Positions 33,097 through 43,805 of a DNA stretch of 64,000 nt are shown piece after piece. Source of the stretch: Xestospongia muta (taxonomy: Eukaryota; Porifera; Demospongiae; Haplosclerida; Petrosiidae); contig OY848918.1 in NCBI GenBank assembly GCA_963693285.1, positions 10,363,162 to 10,427,161 on the forward strand, in the 5' to 3' direction. The notes under the pieces are model-generated. The model made no database searches. It saw nothing but the letters and a program-made list of their open reading frames with translations, and was not told the origin of the DNA. Position numbers and translations under genes: made by a program. Numbering within the stretch: position 1 is the first letter of the stretch; each line of letters opens with the position of its first letter.

Positions 33097-34142
33097 TACT
33101 TTCTAACGAGTGTTTAGTAGTACTACATAATTTTGTTGAACTTTTTAATTATTTGTAAGAGTGTTCACTCCAAACCCCACTTACCAATGTGATGTTACTT
33201 GTTTCCCTTTGCTAATTTTTTGGACAGTGATATTACCATCCATTTTTATATATAAATATTAATACATTTTTTATACTGATATTGTAGTGTACATATATAT
33301 TATCAAAGAAACTCAATATACTAAGGATAGTTCTTAAGCTCCTAAAGTATTAACTATAATTAAAATACTACATGTTTGAAAAAGACCTCAGTAGATGTGA
33401 GAGATGTCCCCCTCTGACTACAGTATCATGTATGATATTATTTGATATTATTTGATTTCATAAACTAATGATTCCATGTTCCATTTATAGACATTGAACA
33501 TCGATAATTTTTCTATTAAGTGCTTGTAATACCATAAAAATTAGTAGTGGGAGTGGTCAAATAGATATCTTATTTCTATCAGGAGCTTATAATGACTTCT
33601 GCCTTTACTGTTATTATCAGCTCTTTTTTCTATTTTGTGTTAGTTACAAAAATTGATGATTGATTTGATATTAACATCAAGTATTTATATTGGGTAAATT
33701 CACATAGCAGCAATAGTGACATCAAAATAATCTAAGGACAATTTTTTGTAAATATAATCTTGTTATATATATCATGTTATATCTTAGCAGCATATAGAAT
33801 CTTTTTAGTTATTTAGTCTCTGTATTGAGGATGTTTCTCAATGTACTCAATTTTAAAGCTCCCAAAGTATCCACTATAGATTGATTGTACTGTAAAGACT
33901 ACCATTATGTGATAATGCCCAATACATTTTTGGCAAGTCTATTGACCTCAATATAATATGTACAATAGACTTCTCCTCTCTATTGTCTGTCTGTTGTCCT
34001 AGATAATTAACTTTGATGTTATCTGTAGTTAAGAAAAAAATAGTCCTTGAAGTAACAGATATCTTTTTAGAGGTGAATAGAGAAAGTTACTTTTATTGGA
34101 AAATCCACTAAATGTTAATAATAACATTAATGACATAAACCA
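33097..34142 (+). other. FL11 3' flank and spacer
   Basis: No gene. A segment of about 33230-33640 (TTTTATATATAAATATTAATAC, AAAAAGACCTCAGTAG) is repeated at 41560-41930, directly after USP copy C. Nothing else is recognised. Confidence 0.5.
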
Positions 34143-34247
34143 CTGGGTTATTACACAACTGACTCCATTGAAATGAGGTTATGTTGTAATGAAAATACAA
34201 ATAATTAAAATGTTCCCTTTAATTTGGTGGACATTTACATTGAGTGA
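34143..34247 (+). pseudogene. Scrap of a C2-type FL gene end
   Basis: About 35 codons matching the end of C2-type genes: LGYYTTDSIEMRLCCNENTN, then TAA in place of GAA, then NVPFNLVDIYIE and TGA. An F2a-like flank follows to about 34520. The upstream coding part is missing. Confidence 0.8.
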
Positions 34248-35909
34248 AATATGAAATCTACTAAATTTCTAACTAAATCTCAATAATGTGTTAGTTATGA
34301 TTATGTAAGACATTTTGTCAACAAGAATTGACTTACTAACTGTATGTATTAACTTGTTGTTTTGTTTATCCCTTAATTTGCAAAATTAACCATTTATAAA
34401 ATCATTATTAGTGATATAACAAAGTACATACTAAGTGTCCACATTGTATAGTCATGATGTATATAATTCTATTTATGTCCTCTTGTTAATGCTTGTCATA
34501 AAGGAGACTTATTATCAAACATATCCTGTTAGAAAACATTAGACAGAGCTATGAACAAACCATGCATAATTTTACAATCTGATAATATCTAATGATAGAC
34601 CACATATAGTTATAATACTACAATTCTCAATTACAAATTTAGAGGTAGAAGGAAGCTTGAGTTAAACATTATGTAGGTTTACCCTTAGAACTAAGAATAA
34701 ACTTTAAATTAACTACATTTACTTGCTAAACCAAAAGAAGTCTAGCTCTTAACTGCATTTATCTACTGTTTGATAATATTGGATGAGCCTGAGCAAGGCC
34801 CCATCTAGGGTTCTCATTGGTCAGTTGATGTACATACAGATGCATCATTTTCTCTCAAATTATGATAAAGACTGAAGCAATTAATTGTGTCTGTACTGTA
34901 TTCTATGTAGCTTGTGCTGTATAATAAAGTTTTTGGTAGGAATTTGTGTTGAATAGTAAATTATAGCTTTGATTAAATTCTGAATAGGGAAAACTCTACA
35001 CAAGACAACTATTATGATGTTGTAGTGACCTACCCATTACACAAGTTAATGTATTAAGTTGCTGTATTTGCTAGTGATGATATTTCCTTCACTTGATATC
35101 TGGCAATCCGTTAATTGTGGTATTGACATTTCTTGTATTACTGCATACTGTTCCTAAACTCTACCCCAAACCTTATTAAACCTTAAAATGTAGTATTAAG
35201 TGTTCATTGTAGTAATATCTGGTAATAGTGTATATAAATTTTGACAAACGATTCTGTTTTTGGGGGTGGAGTTTTAATATTTGTCTGACAGACAGTTACT
35301 ACTTTATGTTGATATATATTATGATACTGGTCCTACACTTTATTGACTTTAAATTGAGTTTGACCATGAATTTCATTGTTGTACACTCTTATGACAATCA
35401 TATATTTACGACTGAATAGGGTTACTTTTGCAGCAATCACAAATCACAGAACTAAATAAATTGAAGATTTAATTTATGTGTTTCATTTGGTAAGCTCATC
35501 GTTTCCAGGAAAAGAAACCTTTGCACAAATTAAAAACCAATCACTTTATGCTCTAAATAAAATAGTTTATGGTACTTGTCTTGTTATGAAATGATATTTT
35601 ACAAATATAACAACTTAAATACTTTCTCAGCTAAACCAAGTAGAACCCTTGACCCTTGTAGTAAGTGTGACTTCCTCTGAATGTTAATAATGTTGACTGT
35701 GAATACTAATTGATGTCACAGACACTGTCCAGTACTATAATCTTCCCATCATAAGATAGACTCCTACGTACCAGTTGTCATTCACCATCTGTTAACATTT
35801 GTTGACATACATTGGAATGTTATAATTTGCTAAATAAAGTTGATTTGTATTGACTCCACATCACATCTTAGTCTTTGTATTTGAAGCTCTTCGGGATAAT
35901 ACTCTTAAG
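34248..35909 (+). other. F2a flank, three-copy intergenic repeat, and FL12 upstream region
   Basis: No supported gene. The F2a flank runs to about 34520. A block with CCATCTAGGGTTCTCATTGG at about 34785-35010 repeats 18905-19130. An upstream region of 35580-35909 is shared with FL7. A short open frame at 35228-35419 has no family resemblance and no second copy. Confidence 0.5.
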
Positions 35910-36230
35910 ATGGTGTATTTCTATGTTATAACTCTACTGGCTGTTATTGCTAGTGTCTCTGCTAGCTCTATGAGTGGTAATGATAGCTCTAATACATGTC
36001 TTTCTACCTCTTCTCTCAAATTTATTGAACAAGCTCTAGCTAATATTAGTAATCAACTTGGATGTTTTGGAACCAGAGATCCCTCTGATGTTGGAGAGTC
36101 TCTTACTGGTGTTACAAGTCTCCTTCAGCATGATCTGATAAATTGTAGGAGTGGTATTACCATCCTTAATTACTTTTTACTGTTCTTAACCACACCCCAA
36201 ATTATTTTAAATACTAAGTGTACATTCTAA
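35910..36230 (+). pseudogene. FL12: type A N-terminus only, fused to a downstream flank
   Basis: Promoter-proximal sequence, start codon, signal peptide (VITLLAVIASVSA) and the first part of the A stalk are normal up to SLTGVTSLLQ. The sequence then jumps to the spacer normally found several hundred bases after a C1 gene (TGATCTGATAAATTGTAGG, compare 28036). The frame stays open to TAA, predicting a 106-residue secreted stalk without its domain. It is an internal deletion removing the rest of the gene; whether the stump is expressed is unknown. Confidence 0.75.
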
Positions 36231-37189
36231 TAACTTCTGGATTAAGTAAAGATCAAATTTCACACAATCAACACTCCATAGTTATTTTTATAAGAGTGTG
36301 TCCTTTAAATGATAGATTATTATCTTTTTGAAGCTACACTGTAAAAATTGATTTGTTGATTTAACTAATTTATTGTTATAAAGGTTGCATGTAGCAAACT
36401 TAGTATGATATAAAAGTAAATATAACACTGTTTCTATTACTAATGTACTACAGCTGCATAAATAGTAGTACATTAGTAATAAAACAATGTTATATGTTTA
36501 CTTTCACATCATATTAATTTTATAATTATTACATGTAACTTGTATAACAATATATTGGTTAAATCAACAAATCAATTTTTACAGTGTAAGGAAAGAATCT
36601 CATAGTAGATATATCATTTAAAATAATAATTGGTTGGTATAGCTGTGGTGACTTTCATTAAATAACTTCTAATGAGATTTAATTCTGGTAACATTGTGAC
36701 ATGATATACTATGATTATAACAATATTTCATTTGATTTTTAGTTATATTAATTAACTATTCACTTTATAGTTGTTCTATAATTCTGGATGTAACTTAGTG
36801 TAGTAGTACTACTAGAAAATATATATAATGTATACCTCATCACTCTGACATCTATTGATGATAAACTAGATGCAACTATACTATACTATACTACAATATA
36901 GCTTGTGCTATATATACTAATGGCATTGAATTAGTGGTAGGAAGTTGTATAGAATAATAAATTGTAATTTTAAGTAAATCCTGAATAGGAAAGTTCTACG
37001 TAAGTATTATGATAGTTGCTGTGACATTCACATTACACAAGTTAATGTGTTATGAATGTAACTAATAACATTTCCTTGGAAAAATAATCGATTAGTTATA
37101 TTATATCAATAGCTGTATACTAACCAAACTTCTCTTTAGCTAAGATAAGATTTCCTTGAGAGTATATCCATTCTAACAATGGCTGTATA
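36231..37189 (+). other. Spacer after FL12, with MITE and a small FL scrap
   Basis: The spacer matches 28036-28560, interrupted by the MITE listed separately. At 36841-36872 about 30 bases match the A-stalk codons LTSIDDKLD. From about 36895 it repeats part of the intergenic block at 18990-19130. No gene is seen. Confidence 0.55.
36337..36586. mobile_element. 250-bp foldback MITE with TA target duplication
   Basis: The ends are CACTGTAAAAATTGATTTG at the left and its exact complement at the right. The first 29 bases of each end match perfectly, and the match continues with few mismatches through most of the element, so the whole element folds into one long hairpin (TATTACTAATGTACTAC pairs with GTAGTACATTAGTAATA near the centre). 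It is flanked by TA on both sides. Empty sites at about 6540 and 28271 read GAAGCTAAGG with one TA, which shows the insertion and its TA duplication. It has no coding capacity. TA duplication suggests mobilisation by a Tc1/mariner-type transposase supplied elsewhere. Confidence 0.92.
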
Positions 37190-38045
37190 CTAATTAACTT
37201 CAATTCTTCTTCAACAAAGACAACTTTCCTTTTGAATATTGAACCTAACAATAGTAATGTACTAACTGAACTCTTCTTTAACTAAAACAAATTTTCTTTG
37301 AAATATTGAACTTAACAATAGTAATGTACTAACTGACCTTTTCTTTAACTAAGACAATTTTTCTTTGATTATTAAACCTAACAATAGTAATGTACTAACC
37401 GAACTCTTTTTTAACTAAGACAACATTTCTTTGAAATATTGAACCTAACAATAGTAATGTACTAACTGACCTTTTCTTTAACTAAGAAAAATTTTCTTTG
37501 AAATATTGAACCTAACAATAGTAATGTACTAACTGACCTTTTCTTTAACTAAGACAACTTTTCTTTGATTATTGAACCTAACAATAGTAATGTACTAACC
37601 GAACTCTTTTTTAACTAAGACAACATTTCTTTGAAATATTGAACCTAACAATAGTAATGTACTAACTGACATTTTCTTTAACTAAGACAAAATTTTTGTT
37701 TGATATATTGAACCTAACAATAGTAATGTACTAACTGGACTCTTCTTCATCTAAGACAAATTTTCTTTGAAATATTGAACCTAACAATAGTAATGTACTA
37801 ACTGACCTTTTCTTTAACTAAGACAACTTTTCTTTGATTATTGAACCTAACAATAGTAATGTACTAACCGAACTCTTTTTTAACTAAGACAACATTTCTT
37901 TGAAATATTGAACCTAACAATAGTAATGTACTAACTGACATTTTCTTCAACTAAGACAACTTTTCTTTGAAATATTGAACCTAACAATAGTAATGTACTA
38001 ACTAACCTTTTCTTCAACTAAGACAACTTTTCTTTGATAACATTG
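37190..38045. repeat. 60-base minisatellite upstream of FL13 (about 12-14 copies)
   Basis: Units of about 60 bases carry AACAATAGTAATGTACTAAC, then a variable CTTTTCTTTAACTAAGACAA, then TTTCTTTGAAATATTGAACC. Three unit variants follow each other in a repeating order in part of the array, suggesting a higher-order period of about 180. The array stops just before the FL13 TATA box. Its core GTAATGTACTAACTGAACTC resembles the core of the 135-base repeat before FL11 and FL16. Confidence 0.88.
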
Positions 38046-38080
38046 AACTTTTAGTTAATAAAGTTATATCTAACTAGTTG

Positions 38081-38087
38081 TATAAAT
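38081..38087 (+). promoter_or_regulatory. TATA box of FL13
   Basis: TATAAAT, 59 bases before the ATG, followed by TTGAGGCTAACTGCTTTTTT. The downstream part resembles the FL11 and FL16 promoters (ACTAACTGCTTCCCTCTCACA), while the TATA context resembles FL1 and FL4. It therefore looks intermediate between the two. Confidence 0.6.
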
Positions 38088-38139
38088 TTGAGGCTAACTG
38101 CTTTTTTCACATCTCATCCTTCAAGAAAATACTCTTAAG

Positions 38140-39459
38140 ATGATGTATTTCTATGCTGTAACTCTACTGGCTGTTATTGCTAGTGTTTCTGCTAGCTCTG
38201 CCAGTGGTAATGCTGGCTCTGATACATGTCTTTCTACCTCTTCTCTCAAATTTATTGAACAAGCTCTAGCTAATATTAGCAATCAACTTGGACATGTTGG
38301 AACTAGAGACCCCTCTGACATTGGAGAGTCTCTTACTGGTGTTACAAGTCTCCTTCAGCTGTCTCTGTTAAGGGAGTTACTAGGTGAGTATAAGAAGGGA
38401 TCACTTTCAGACAAGCAACAAGGACCAGCTATCTTGAGTCGTATTGAGCTATTACTGAACACCTCCATTCAAGATCTAACTAGTAGACTGAACACTATAG
38501 AGTCCCTCCTACAAGGACTACCTTCAGATATAATTTCCCTACAGAAACAAGTTAATCATCTGTCATCCAGCATTAAGAGTATCAAGTCAAACACTGACCT
38601 GTTATTAAGACATGACAATATAACTCACAGTACTCTGACATCTATTGATGATAAACTAGATGATGATAGTGATGAGTATACACCTTCTCCTTTACTTCAC
38701 TCATGTCAGAAGATCAAAAGTAAATGGCCAAGCAGTCCTTCAGACTATTACATTATAGCTGATAGTCATGGGCATGCTCGTCATGTGTACTGTCATATGG
38801 GAACATTGTGCAGTTCAGGAGGAGGTTGGATGAGGATAGCTTATCTTAACATGACAGATAGCAGTGAAAAATGTCCTGATGGATTTCAACTATATAGTAA
38901 AAATGGTGTTCGAGCCTGTGGTCGACCAGTTAGTAGTGGAGGTAGCTGTGTAGGAATGACATTTCCATCAGGGAACATTGACTACTCTCAAGTGTGTGGT
39001 AAAGTTATCGGATATCAAGTTGGATCTACTGATGGCCCAGTTGGTAATGATATTAATGGATATTATATAGATGGTATTAGTCTGACACATGGTAGTCCTC
39101 GTAAACACATCTGGAGTTTTATAGCAGGAGTACGTGAAAACTTTAATCCAAGTTATTGTCCCTGTGGTACCAGTGGTCCTAAAAGTGCTCCATCATTTGT
39201 TGGTACTGACTATTACTGTGAGTCAGGTAATCCTGACAATGATTGGAATAATGGTAAATTCTTCCCTTTTGACCCACTTTGGGATGGCAAAGGTTGTGGT
39301 AGTGTTGAGAAACCTTGTTGTAGTCGATCTCGTATTCCTTGGTTTAATAAACAACTCGGTTATTCTACAACTGACTCCATTGAAATGAGGTTATGTTGTG
39401 ACGAAGGAACCAATAATGAAGATGTTCCCTTTAATTTGGTGGAGATTTATGTCAAGTAA
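38140..39459 (+). CDS. FL13: secreted fibrinogen-like protein, type A stalk + C2 domain
   Basis: An intact single-exon gene of 439 residues. The signal peptide is about 1-19 (TLLAVIASVSA), followed by the full A stalk as in FL7 (SLQKQVNHLSSSIKS) and the core from SCQKIKSKWP. The core differs from its relatives in one patch: HMGTLCSSGGGWMRIAYL in place of YMEELCNSTGGWMRVAYL, which loses a sequon. The C2 domain follows: DGISLTHGSPRKHIWSF, CPCGTSG, PSFVGTDYYCESGN, LWDGKGCG, PWFNKQLGY, RLCCDEGT, LVEIYVK. It is the only intact A-C2 gene here, and its 3' flank is F2a. Confidence 0.92.
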   Translation: MMYFYAVTLLAVIASVSASSASGNAGSDTCLSTSSLKFIEQALANISNQLGHVGTRDPSDIGESLTGVTSLLQLSLLRELLGEYKKGSLSDKQQGPAILSRIELLLNTSIQDLTSRLNTIESLLQGLPSDIISLQKQVNHLSSSIKSIKSNTDLLLRHDNITHSTLTSIDDKLDDDSDEYTPSPLLHSCQKIKSKWPSSPSDYYIIADSHGHARHVYCHMGTLCSSGGGWMRIAYLNMTDSSEKCPDGFQLYSKNGVRACGRPVSSGGSCVGMTFPSGNIDYSQVCGKVIGYQVGSTDGPVGNDINGYYIDGISLTHGSPRKHIWSFIAGVRENFNPSYCPCGTSGPKSAPSFVGTDYYCESGNPDNDWNNGKFFPFDPLWDGKGCGSVEKPCCSRSRIPWFNKQLGYSTTDSIEMRLCCDEGTNNEDVPFNLVEIYVK

Positions 39460-39891
39460 AATATAAAATCTGCTGAATTTCTAATGAACTCTTGATAGTG
39501 TGTTAGTTATAGTTATATAAGACATTTTGTCAACAAAAATTGACTTACTAACTGTATGTATTAACTTGTTGTTTTGTTTACCCCTTATTTTGCTAAATTA
39601 ATCATTTATAAAATCATTATTAGTGATATAACAAAGTACATACTAAGTGTCCACATTGTATAGTCATGATGTGTATACTTGTGTCCTCTTGTTAGTCCTT
39701 GTCATGAAGGAGACTTATTATTATCAAACATTTCCCATTAGAATGTATTAGATGATATAATCATTACTTCTGTATAATAAGAACAGTAAATTTTAAGAAG
39801 TAGCAAACCATAATTTTATAACTAGAACAACACACATATATGGTCATCATACTATAATATATGGTCACTAATTATTATCTCTATATTATAG
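39460..39891 (+). other. F2a flank of FL13
   Basis: No gene. The same module as 47-472, again leading into a USP fragment. Confidence 0.7.
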
Positions 39892-41497
39892 AATTACAAG
39901 ATAGTCTTTCTGCTACTCAAGATACATTAAGTGCTGTCTATGCTGATCCATCAATGAACAAGACAGCATATCATCTTCATGCTGTACTAGTTCATTAAGG
40001 ACAAGCTTCAGGTGGTCGTTACTGGGCATATACAAGGAAGAAAAGAGAGAAAGAAACAATGGCTGCTGTCAATGAAACAGAACCTTTGGAAGAGTCACAA
40101 GAAGCTATGCAGGAGAGTTCAGATGAGAGTTAATTAACTGCTGGTGGTCAGAAAGAGGAGCAAGAAAATGGAGGGAATCAAGATGGTGTAAAGGAGGACA
40201 GAGAAATGGAGGTAGAACACACTGATTCACCAAGTTCTGAGACTGTTGAGAAACACCCAGTCATTTCTACTGATAGTGTATTAATGAGTTCACAGACCAG
40301 TTAGTCTAGTTTAGAAGCTGGTCAAACTACTGTGGCAGGGTTATTAGATTCAGAGGTGTAGTTTAAGTTTTATGTCAGTGTAGTTGAAGTCAATTGGGAA
40401 GAAGTAAAGAGAGAATCATTTGGTAGTAACAACTACCATAAGAGTAATTTCAGTTCTAATACAAGTGCTTATTGTCTTGTATATATCAGTGCTGAAGCTC
40501 ATGATCAATGGGAAGGAAGTGGTGAGTGCATGATGAATGAATGGATGGACGAATTGATGGATAAATGGATGGATAGATGGATGGATGGATGGATGGATGA
40601 ATGGAAGGATGGATGGATGGATGGATGGATGGATGGATGGATGGATGGATGAATGGATAGATAGATGAATGGATGGATGCATGAATTAAATAAATAGATG
40701 AATTAATGGATATATGAATAAACAGACAGACAAACAAACAGATAGAATCACAAAGATTTCTAATATGACAATATTTTCTTTATTAGTTTCTGGTCAGACG
40801 TTGACACCCTCCCTTCAGAAGTATGTAGAAAACAGTAACAAGGCCTTTGACAATGAAGTTTTGGTTTATAACCTCAAAAAACAGAGAGCTCAGAGTAAAG
40901 GAAAAGAGCTTATCAAACCAGTTAAATCAGTCCGTTTTGTTCCACCTGGTACCACTCTACCTGGTACAGCATCCAATAACTCTGAAATGATAGCATTAGC
41001 CTCTGACGCCAAACAAACTCATGCTGAAAGCCCTTCACCAGAAGATATGCAGGTAATATAGAACTGATTTCATTATGTTTGACTTTATCATAACTGGGCA
41101 TTAAATAATACTCCACTATCTATTCCCATATATCAAGCTCAATTTGAAGCAAAAATGGCTCAAAAATTACAACAATTATCAATGGAACTACCTGATTCCA
41201 TCATAGAACCTAGACTACTTACTGAATTTCATTATGCTAGTATCTGTCAGTCAAGTGAAACTGTACGACAAGCTATGTTATTGTCACTAGTGATCAGTGA
41301 AGCTGAAAAAGATGACAAGTAAAAATAAAAATAAATGAAATTTATAAATGATACTGTAAATTAGTACAGTCAATTTTATGATAATTATTAGTTGAGGGGA
41401 TGTCTTTTTAATTTGTTACAGTTTTTCATTATCACTTCTGGCAAAGAAGGAACTACTCACTATTTACAAGAATATACATATCTATGATGAACTGAAA
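39892..41497 (+). pseudogene. USP25/28-like 3' half, copy C (broken, truncated)
   Basis: Exons 1 and 2, the tail of exon 3, and exon 4 remain. Exon 1 has TAA where HQGQAS should read, a TAA after MQESSDES, and a TAG in the SQTSQSS region. Exon 2 (about 40793-41052) is intact and reads SGQTLTPSLQKYVENSNKAF. A deletion joins intron 2 to the middle of exon 3 near 41133. After exon 4 (ending at 41497) the sequence switches near 41542 to an FL spacer. It cannot encode a USP protein. Confidence 0.8.
40527..40720. repeat. ATGG microsatellite in USP copy C intron 1
   Basis: The longest (ATGG)n run in the window, at the intron position that also carries it in copies A and B. Confidence 0.85.
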
Positions 41498-42213
41498 GTA
41501 AATAATGAATGGACAGATGGATAGATGGATAGATGGATGGATAGAAGTGTTCGAGATATTAGCATCCATTTTTATATATAAATACTAATACATTTTTTAT
41601 ACTAATATTGTAGTGTACATATTATTATCAAAGACAACTCAATATAGTAAGGATAGTTCTCAAGCTCCTAAAGTATTAACTATAATTAAAAATACTACAT
41701 GTTTGAAAAAGACCTCAGTAGCTATGTGAGAGATGCCCCCCTCTGTCTGTAGTATCATGTATGATCTTATTTGGTTTCATAAACTAATGATTCCATGTTC
41801 CATTTATAGACATTGAACATTGATAATTTTTCCCTTAAGTGCTTATAATACCATAAAAATTAGTAGTGGGAGTGGTCAATTATTTCTATCAGGAGCTCAT
41901 AATGACTTCTGCCTTTACTGTTATTATCGGCTTCTTTAATATTTACCTGGCAGGCAGTTATTACTTTGTGTTGTTGTGTATTGTGATCCTAGAGATATTA
42001 TGGTAGTGTTTCAGGCAATGTTATCTTTTCATAGAAGATTATAACAAGGCAGTCCTTGGGCCATTGTTATCATTTTAAATGGTATGGAATAGGTAATGTT
42101 GCAATAGCTCTTGTCTTTTCAGAGGTTAAGAAAGGTGGTTAATTCACTAGAAAATCAATCCCTCTAGTCATTATTCAATTTTAGATGACTGAGTATCTCA
42201 CTATCTCAGTGAG
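41498..42213 (+). other. Spacer joining USP copy C to a B-type promoter
   Basis: No gene. Bases 41560-41930 repeat the FL11 3' spacer (33230-33640). From about 41985 the proximal B-type upstream region begins (compare 9730-9960). The joins are abrupt, showing repeated rearrangement. Confidence 0.55.
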
Positions 42214-42223
42214 TATATATAAG
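42214..42223 (+). promoter_or_regulatory. TATA box of FL14
   Basis: TATATATAAG as before FL3, FL8 and FL9, followed by ATAGACAGTCTAC, a slightly altered palindrome. The ATG is at 42271. Confidence 0.5.
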
Positions 42224-42270
42224 ATAGACAGTCTACAGCACAATAAGAGTAGAACAGTACAAGAGTTACA

Positions 42271-42405
42271 ATGACTTCCCTTTTATCTTTACTGGTAGTC
42301 ATACTAGCTATTACTGGTATGTCTAATCCATTAAGTCATTCTGATGGTGATAGTAATACAAATACCATAGCTAACCTGACTGCTGCTATTAATCAACTCC
42401 CTTGA
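42271..42405 (+). pseudogene. FL14: B-type signal peptide stump
   Basis: The start, signal peptide (VVILAITGMSN) and first stalk residues (TIANLTAAINQL) of a B-type gene, with a small in-frame deletion (SNTNTIAN against SSIDDAIAN), then loss of homology and TGA after 44 residues. The promoter is intact. It is either a broken gene or the source of a very short secreted peptide; the former is more likely. Confidence 0.75.
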
Positions 42406-42837
42406 CATTTGAAACTTGTAATTTATATCAGCCATTGCATAGATGTCCTACTATAATAAGTCAATTAAAGATTAATGCTAAAAATGACAATTATAATAGG
42501 ACCTAACTGGAATGTTAAGAGGTTTTCTATAATATAGCCACTGTTGCAACAACAATACTCACAATAGAGAATCAATTTATTAAGATACATATTGATTAGG
42601 GTTCAAGATTTAATTAAATCTTTTGCATTTTGTACAAAATGCGTTAGTGGTTAGGGTTACCTATAACGAAACACATTATGTAGTGTTAGCTACAAACTGT
42701 ATATACTTGTAGAATAGTGTTTGCGTATTGCTAATAGAACAAAAAAAGTAAAAAAACTTTCAACGATAATAATACAAGCTTTTCTAAATTATATACCATA
42801 CTGTTGTAGTATGTAATAAACAGCAAAAAGAGATCTT
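42406..42837. other. Unique AT-rich stretch before the G-rich minisatellite
   Basis: No homology to other parts of the window and no gene is seen. It includes a hairpin-like phrase GCATTTTGTACAAAATGCG at about 42636 and two GGTTAGGGTT/TTAGGGTT phrases. It separates the FL14 stump from the minisatellite and may have arrived with it. Confidence 0.45.
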
Positions 42838-43805
42838 GCTCACAGCCAAAGGGAACCCTTCTGAACAGCCAAGGGGGCACTCTTGCTAATGGCCAATGGG
42901 GTACTCTTGCTAGAACCCTTGTAAGCGGCCAAGGGGGGACTCTTGCTCATGACCAAGAGGAGACCCTTGTTAATGGCCAAGGGGGGACTCTTGCTCATGG
43001 CTAAGGGGTGACCCTTGTGAAAAACCTAGGGGGGACACTTGTGAACGGCCAAGGGGGGACTCTTGTGAATGGCCAAGGGGGACATTTGTGAACAGCCAAG
43101 GGGAGACTCTTGTGAATGGCCAAGGGGGGACCCTTGTTAATGGCCAAGGGGGAACCCTTGTGAGCAGCCAAGGGGGGACTCTTGCTCATGGCTAAGGGGT
43201 GACCCTTGTGGACAACCTAGGGGGGACTCTTGTGAACAGCCAAGGGGGGACACTTGTGAATGACCGAGGGGAGACTCTTGTGAATAGCCAAGGGGACCTT
43301 TGTTAATGACCTAGGGGGGACTCTTGTGAACGGCCAAGGGGGTACTCTTGTTAATGACCTAGGGGGGGCTGGACACTTGTGAACAGCCAAGGGGGGACCC
43401 TTGTTAACGGCCAAGGGGGAACCCTTGTGAGCAGCCAAGGGGGGACCCTCGTTAAAGGCCAAGGGGGAACCCTTGTGAGCAGCCAAGGGGGGACTCTTGC
43501 TCATGGCTAAGGGGTGACCCTTGTGAACAACCTAGGGGGGACTCTTGTGAACAGCCAAGGGGGTACCCTTGTTAATGACCTAGGGGGGGCTGGACACTTG
43601 TGAACAGCCAAGGGGGGACTCTTGTGAACAGCCAAGGGGGGTACACTTGTGAATGGCCAAGGGGGGACTCTTGTGAATGGCTAAGGGGGGACTCTTGTGA
43701 ATGGCTAAGGGGTGACCCTTGTGAACAACCTAGGGGGGACTCTTGTGAACAGCCAAGGGGGACACTTGTGAATGGCCAAGGGGGGACCCTTGTTAATGAC
43801 CTTGT
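42838..43805. repeat. G-rich minisatellite, about 24-base units, about 40 copies
   Basis: Units such as AAGGGGGGACTCTTGTGAAC followed by AGCC or GGCC repeat with small length changes. Each unit has a run of 4-7 Gs on the + strand. It is strikingly GC-rich against the surrounding sequence. Open frames on both strands (Pro/His/Lys-rich on the minus strand) arise only from the 24-base periodicity and are not taken as genes. The regular G-runs could favour G-quadruplex or R-loop structures. Confidence 0.92.

Noticed and set aside
37190..38045. Regularly spaced repeats resembling a CRISPR array
   Set aside because: The whole 60-base unit repeats, including the parts that would be spacers, and the context is animal DNA. 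It is a minisatellite.
40416..40737. Minus-strand Ser/Ile/His/Pro-rich open frames
   Set aside because: They translate the ATGG microsatellite and the edge of a USP exon in the wrong direction; low complexity only.
42640..42670. Telomere-like GGTTAGGGTT phrases
   Set aside because: Only one or two isolated units, with no array; not a telomeric insertion.
43001..43504. Minus-strand Pro/His/Lys-rich open frames in the G-rich minisatellite
   Set aside because: They arise because 24 is a multiple of three. Frames open on both strands, and there is no promoter, signal or homology.
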